Shown piece by piece: positions 60,133-64,000 of a stretch of DNA of 64,000 nucleotides (the first letter of the stretch is position 1; each line of letters begins with the position of its first letter). The stretch comes from Plutella xylostella (lineage: Eukaryota; Arthropoda; Insecta; Lepidoptera; Plutellidae). The stretch lies in assembly GCF_932276165.1 (NCBI RefSeq), contig NC_063988.1, forward strand, positions 4,960,001-5,024,000, in the 5' to 3' direction. The notes below the pieces were generated by a model. It was not told the origin of the DNA. It searched no databases and was given only the letters and a program-made list of their open reading frames with translations. Position numbers and translations under genes: made by a program.

Positions 60133-61278
60133 GGGTAAACGTACCGGTTTGCCGGCCACTACCCCTTTCCGGCCACCTCGCACCTTATTTTGAATAATAG
60201 GATAGTATTGAGACATCTCCTTTCTAATTTCGCGCCATTCGACCTGGACGAACATCACGGTTCATAATCCAACGGCATGACCTCGAAATTTGCGGACTGA
60301 ACCCTCAGTCACCATTTCAAAATTTGGTGTGTGGATGCGTGGCAAATTTAGCAGAAAAAATAGCAGGTGGATTGATTTTCAGAGGTAAGTTTTTAAGTGT
60401 TCCTACTGTTTTATTAGTGATTGAATGGGTTTGTGTGTAGTAAAGTATGTTTAATTTCAATATTCAATTGCCTAAACTAACAAACCTTTTCAAAATTAGT
60501 TATATTTTCGGTGGTCGGACAATAGGTTATCGATTTATTTCAAAATCTAGTTTCCGGCCGGGTGGTCGGAAACCGGTATATTGTAGTCATTAAATTTTGC
60601 CTATATTGCGGAAACCTTAAATGCACTAACATAGATTCCATTATATTAGTGAACAGCAAGAATTTTGCGAATTGACAACTAGATTCCGGCCGGCAGAATG
60701 CCTCATAGTTTCAAAGATATGACCTTAAAAAAATAACGAATGTTTAGCGGCCGATAACCAGTTAAAACAAAACCTGTTTCCGGCCATCGAAATAAGCGGC
60801 CGAAAATGGGTAAAAATTACACCTGATTCCGGCCGTCTGAAATAGCAGGCGGCCGAAAAAGGTAAAATTAAACCCGATTCCGGCCATTAGATAATAAAAA
60901 CGGCCGATAATGTTTATCGATGCCAATGCCAAGAGTAGCTAATTTGACTTAAGATATTAATTTGTTTTTTAAAAACCCTATGAACTACTGTATAAGACTC
61001 GTTTTTCTACTGTGAATTAGGTGGCCGATAACCAGTGCACTGGTGGACGATAACTGGGTAAAATGGCCGATAACCGGTATATTTGCTATTTTTACAAAAA
61101 ATATTTTTTTTTAAATCATGTATCACTGCTACGTCTATAAACTTTAGGTTTTATGAAACTAGACTATTGAAAGATCAAATGATATTTTTTTGGAAAATCT
61201 TGACACACAGCATTATGGTAGAAATTAACTCTGAAGTCAACAAGTCGCTTAAGTGGCCGATAACCGGTACTGTTACCC
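60133..61278. mobile_element. Z, TIR element packed with GGCCGATAACC / TTCCGGCC motifs
   Basis: Left end GGGTAAACGTACCGGTTTGC CGGCCACT; right end, reversed, GGGTAACAGTACCGGTTATC GGCCACTTA. TA lies on both sides. At least four GGCCGATAACC copies (near 60750, 61022, 61064 and 61255) and about six TTCCGGCC copies (near 60166, 60551, 60685, 60780, 60830 and 60877) fill the interior. No transposase frame was seen. Non-autonomous DNA transposon; superfamily not assigned. Confidence 0.75.
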
Positions 61279-61280
61279 TA

Positions 61281-64000
61281 CGTTTCAAAATCATTACCGC
61301 TCGTGAAAAGCACTTCGAGTGTCGTAACCCGACGTACTCGCGTCGTCGGGGGCGCATCAAACCCAGTACAAAACATCCTTTAGTGTTCTTTACGTTGACA
61401 GAAGAAGCTAATTTTCCTTAAGTGGGCTTTGGGCTACTTTGTGACTAGCAGGGAGCAGGGGGGCGCCCTATACCATGGAGGCGTTATTTCAAAGTGAAGT
61501 TTGGGCCTAAAATGACGCTTCTCCAGAAGGGAGATTTTTATCTTGCTTGCCACACTGGTGACTAGCATAGCAATCTTGAGTGATTTATCTATCAATGCAC
61601 TAAACAAAAAACAACGCAACAGCTACTGAAAGGATTAAGGATTTAAATTAAATTTACCATAAACGGTTACAATAACATAGGCACATGTATCAGAAACGTT
61701 TGTTAAAATCTTTATGAATGTATTTTCGGGAAACTCAATGCATACTATTTAGTACGTAGTACGTGCACAGTAACTATAGCATCTAGTGCGTACTAGTTTG
61801 TATATTTGCCAATTATGAAGCGTGACTGACATGATCATTTTAGCGCTCCCGGAGCATCACTTGAGCAATAGAGTCGTAAGCATTGTTTTAAGCTTGCACG
61901 CACTAGCGTACACACACAAACTGCGACAAGCGCATACAACATACCTTACATTACTTACATATAATTATGTATTATACTCGGTAAGCGTATAAATTGCTTG
62001 TAGGTATGTAGTAAAACATACCCTAACTTACGTAGTATATATGAATCTGTGCCCTAACTAACAAATGCATGGAAATAAGGACGTAGGCATTTCAGAAAAG
62101 ACGAGGAAGTCATGTAAGTACTTCTACATTCATAACTGCGCCTTTTTTCGAAGTCAGTAAAAAGTAGAGTACACTAAATTATGTTGTCTAAACAGTAAAC
62201 AGTCCATAAAAACGAACCTTCCGCGTAACAAAGGGCGGATAATGATTGTAGATACCTAAGAAGTACTTTACCCGGGAAAATTATGATCAAAACTCTATGT
62301 TGAGAGACTCGTCTAATTATAAAGTAGCCTGAGGAAAGTACGTGTAAAACTCCTTGGCGTTTTATGGAGTGCGTCGGTATTCCCGGGAAAATAAGCTTGT
62401 TCCGTGTAATTTCAGCGGGGAATGCTGCCTAGATATTTTCCGATTAGCTGAAGGACCGTTTGTGTTACGCGAGATAGTACTGTGGGGAATTTATTTTTAA
62501 AACTCGGCAAATATATACACTCGGTCGCGAGCAATGAAAAAGTTCCAGTGACAAAGCATCAATTTACTTCCAAACGGAAAAAGCCTAACTTAATGACGAC
62601 GTCTGTAATAATGAAGCACAATTCACAACGCATCAAAATATTACCAACTGAAAACGTAAATAAATAATTAAATATTTTAAACTAAATTTTTATTCAGCCT
62701 GCAGTCATCCACTGATACTGATGGACATACCACAACACTCACACACACAACTGTCAAACTAGCCATCATTCCACTTGAGATCAGCATACCTACATTAATT
62801 TCTAATGTTAAATTATGTATTTCTATGTAAGATATTGTATATGACTTTACATTTTCCATATAAACATAATACGAGTATATTAATATACGGGTAGTGGCGG
62901 ACGCGTCTTATAGTGGCTGCAGTTGTGGTCTCGATCCATCATGTTGAAGTTTATGCTTTTAGAATTTGTATTGTAAGTTGAATGATGAGCTTAAATTGTG
63001 ATATCGCTTACGTTTTGGTGCATACTGCATACTCCATGAATATAAGTAGAAAGATATTGGAACATAAAACGCTACCTATTCTTTATAATCTATTTATCAT
63101 GTAACAAGTATGTGTATAGTATGGGAAAGTAGGTATATCCGAAACGGACGCAGAGCATAGCTTTTGAGATTTCACAAACATTTTCCTTTTAACTGGTAAT
63201 AAGTACGGTTGTTAAGTTGGGAAACTTTGCCAACAATTTTAATTTAATTTAATGGAAGTAGGTACATAATAAAACGGCTGCGGCTAATTATGAAACTGGG
63301 AGTGCATAAAGTGAAGATGTTCCTGACATCGGGCTAATGAACAGTCAACTAGTTAATGCTAGCTACAAGCAAAGTTACAAAGTAGTCAACTTTTATCTCG
63401 GGAAATTTTATTTGTTGACGGCTACCGAATAGCATGAAAAACTTTTTATTTTACTACTTTTCTTTGAGTATTTTCCTTTGTCTTTGTAAGTACTTAGTCA
63501 GTCAAAATTAGTCCGTATCCAACAGTTTTGTTATTTAATAACCAACTGTATTTTATCTATTTTCAGTTCGTGGTTCGTGGTGATGATTTAAGCTAATACT
63601 GAAAATAATGTAACCTATGTACGAAATGACGTATGTTTCCCCCTACCTAAGCAAACACGCAGAAACATTCAGCGTTGCTATGTATCGTTCATTAGCCCGG
63701 GTACATTTCTCCCAATGCTAGTCAAACAAGGGCGCGCATGCAAGATGGGCTTGTGTGGGCGTTCAATGAACGTTTTCACGCTGTAGTGGTGTTCATAATA
63801 TTATTTTTAAGGCAGACATGGGGGCTGATAGTCGCGATGATTGCCGTCGCCAAGTTGAAGGGCGTTGGGGTGAAATGGCGCTCTTATATTTATTAGGTAT
63901 ACAACGCTGAATGTGAGGGCTTAAAAGCCATGTTTGTATGTATGTCTGGCTGACTATAGATTAAAGTACATAATATGTAGGTTCTTACTGTAGTTCAGCA
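61281..64000. other. No gene recognised
   Basis: AT-rich DNA with short chance frames only. A fragment near 62140-62165 (TTTTTTCGAAGTCAGTAAAA) echoes the repeat at 19090-19140. Confidence 0.35.

Overview
The window looks like a stretch of a nuclear insect genome, most probably a moth or butterfly (Lepidoptera). It is AT-rich and dotted with TAGGTACC-type motifs. It has intron-split genes with GT-AG sites, tRNA-headed SINEs of the kind common in Lepidoptera, RTE-like LINE tails ending in GATGAT, and many fold-back MITEs. There is no sign of prokaryotic, organellar or viral organisation, and no CRISPR array. The species is an inference.

One host gene is well supported. It lies on the minus strand between 19567 and 11472 and encodes an alanine-glyoxylate / serine-pyruvate aminotransferase-like protein (Agxt/Spat family). 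I placed seven coding exons by splice sites and homology. They sum to 1170 bases, exactly 390 codons including the stop. The protein is 389 residues, the usual family length. Its introns carry several partial copies of its own exons, a SINE-bearing region downstream, and a MULE-like element that landed inside one of the exon copies.

The dominant structure is an inverted pair of a large non-coding TIR element, here called unit B (1438-10453 on + and 38655-50818 on -). Each copy has a small related MITE (unit b) at its outer end. The pair spans about 50 kb and encloses about 28 kb of single-copy DNA containing the Agxt-like gene. Each copy has been invaded separately, so the other copy shows the empty site. 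The left copy holds a 4.5-kb LTR-retrotransposon-like insertion (2298-6781). The right copy holds a full-length LINE with two intact ORFs (39247-44201) and a 2.6-kb element with subterminal repeat arrays (45770-48337). That 2.6-kb element contains a second MULE-like copy (46801-47880), which contains RTE-LINE fragments. The right B+b composite sits near the centre of a long palindromic fold-back element P (37616-53400), whose right arm was also hit by a Harbinger-type MITE and a 5'-truncated LINE.

The rest (about 20-37 kb and 54-64 kb) is gene-poor, with scattered MITEs, SINEs and LINE tails. It includes a hAT-type MITE with an 8-bp duplication, four fold-back elements all starting CAGGGTG next to TA, and a 1.1-kb element at 60133-61278 packed with GGCCGATAACC / TTCCGGCC motifs. 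No second protein-coding host gene could be supported there.
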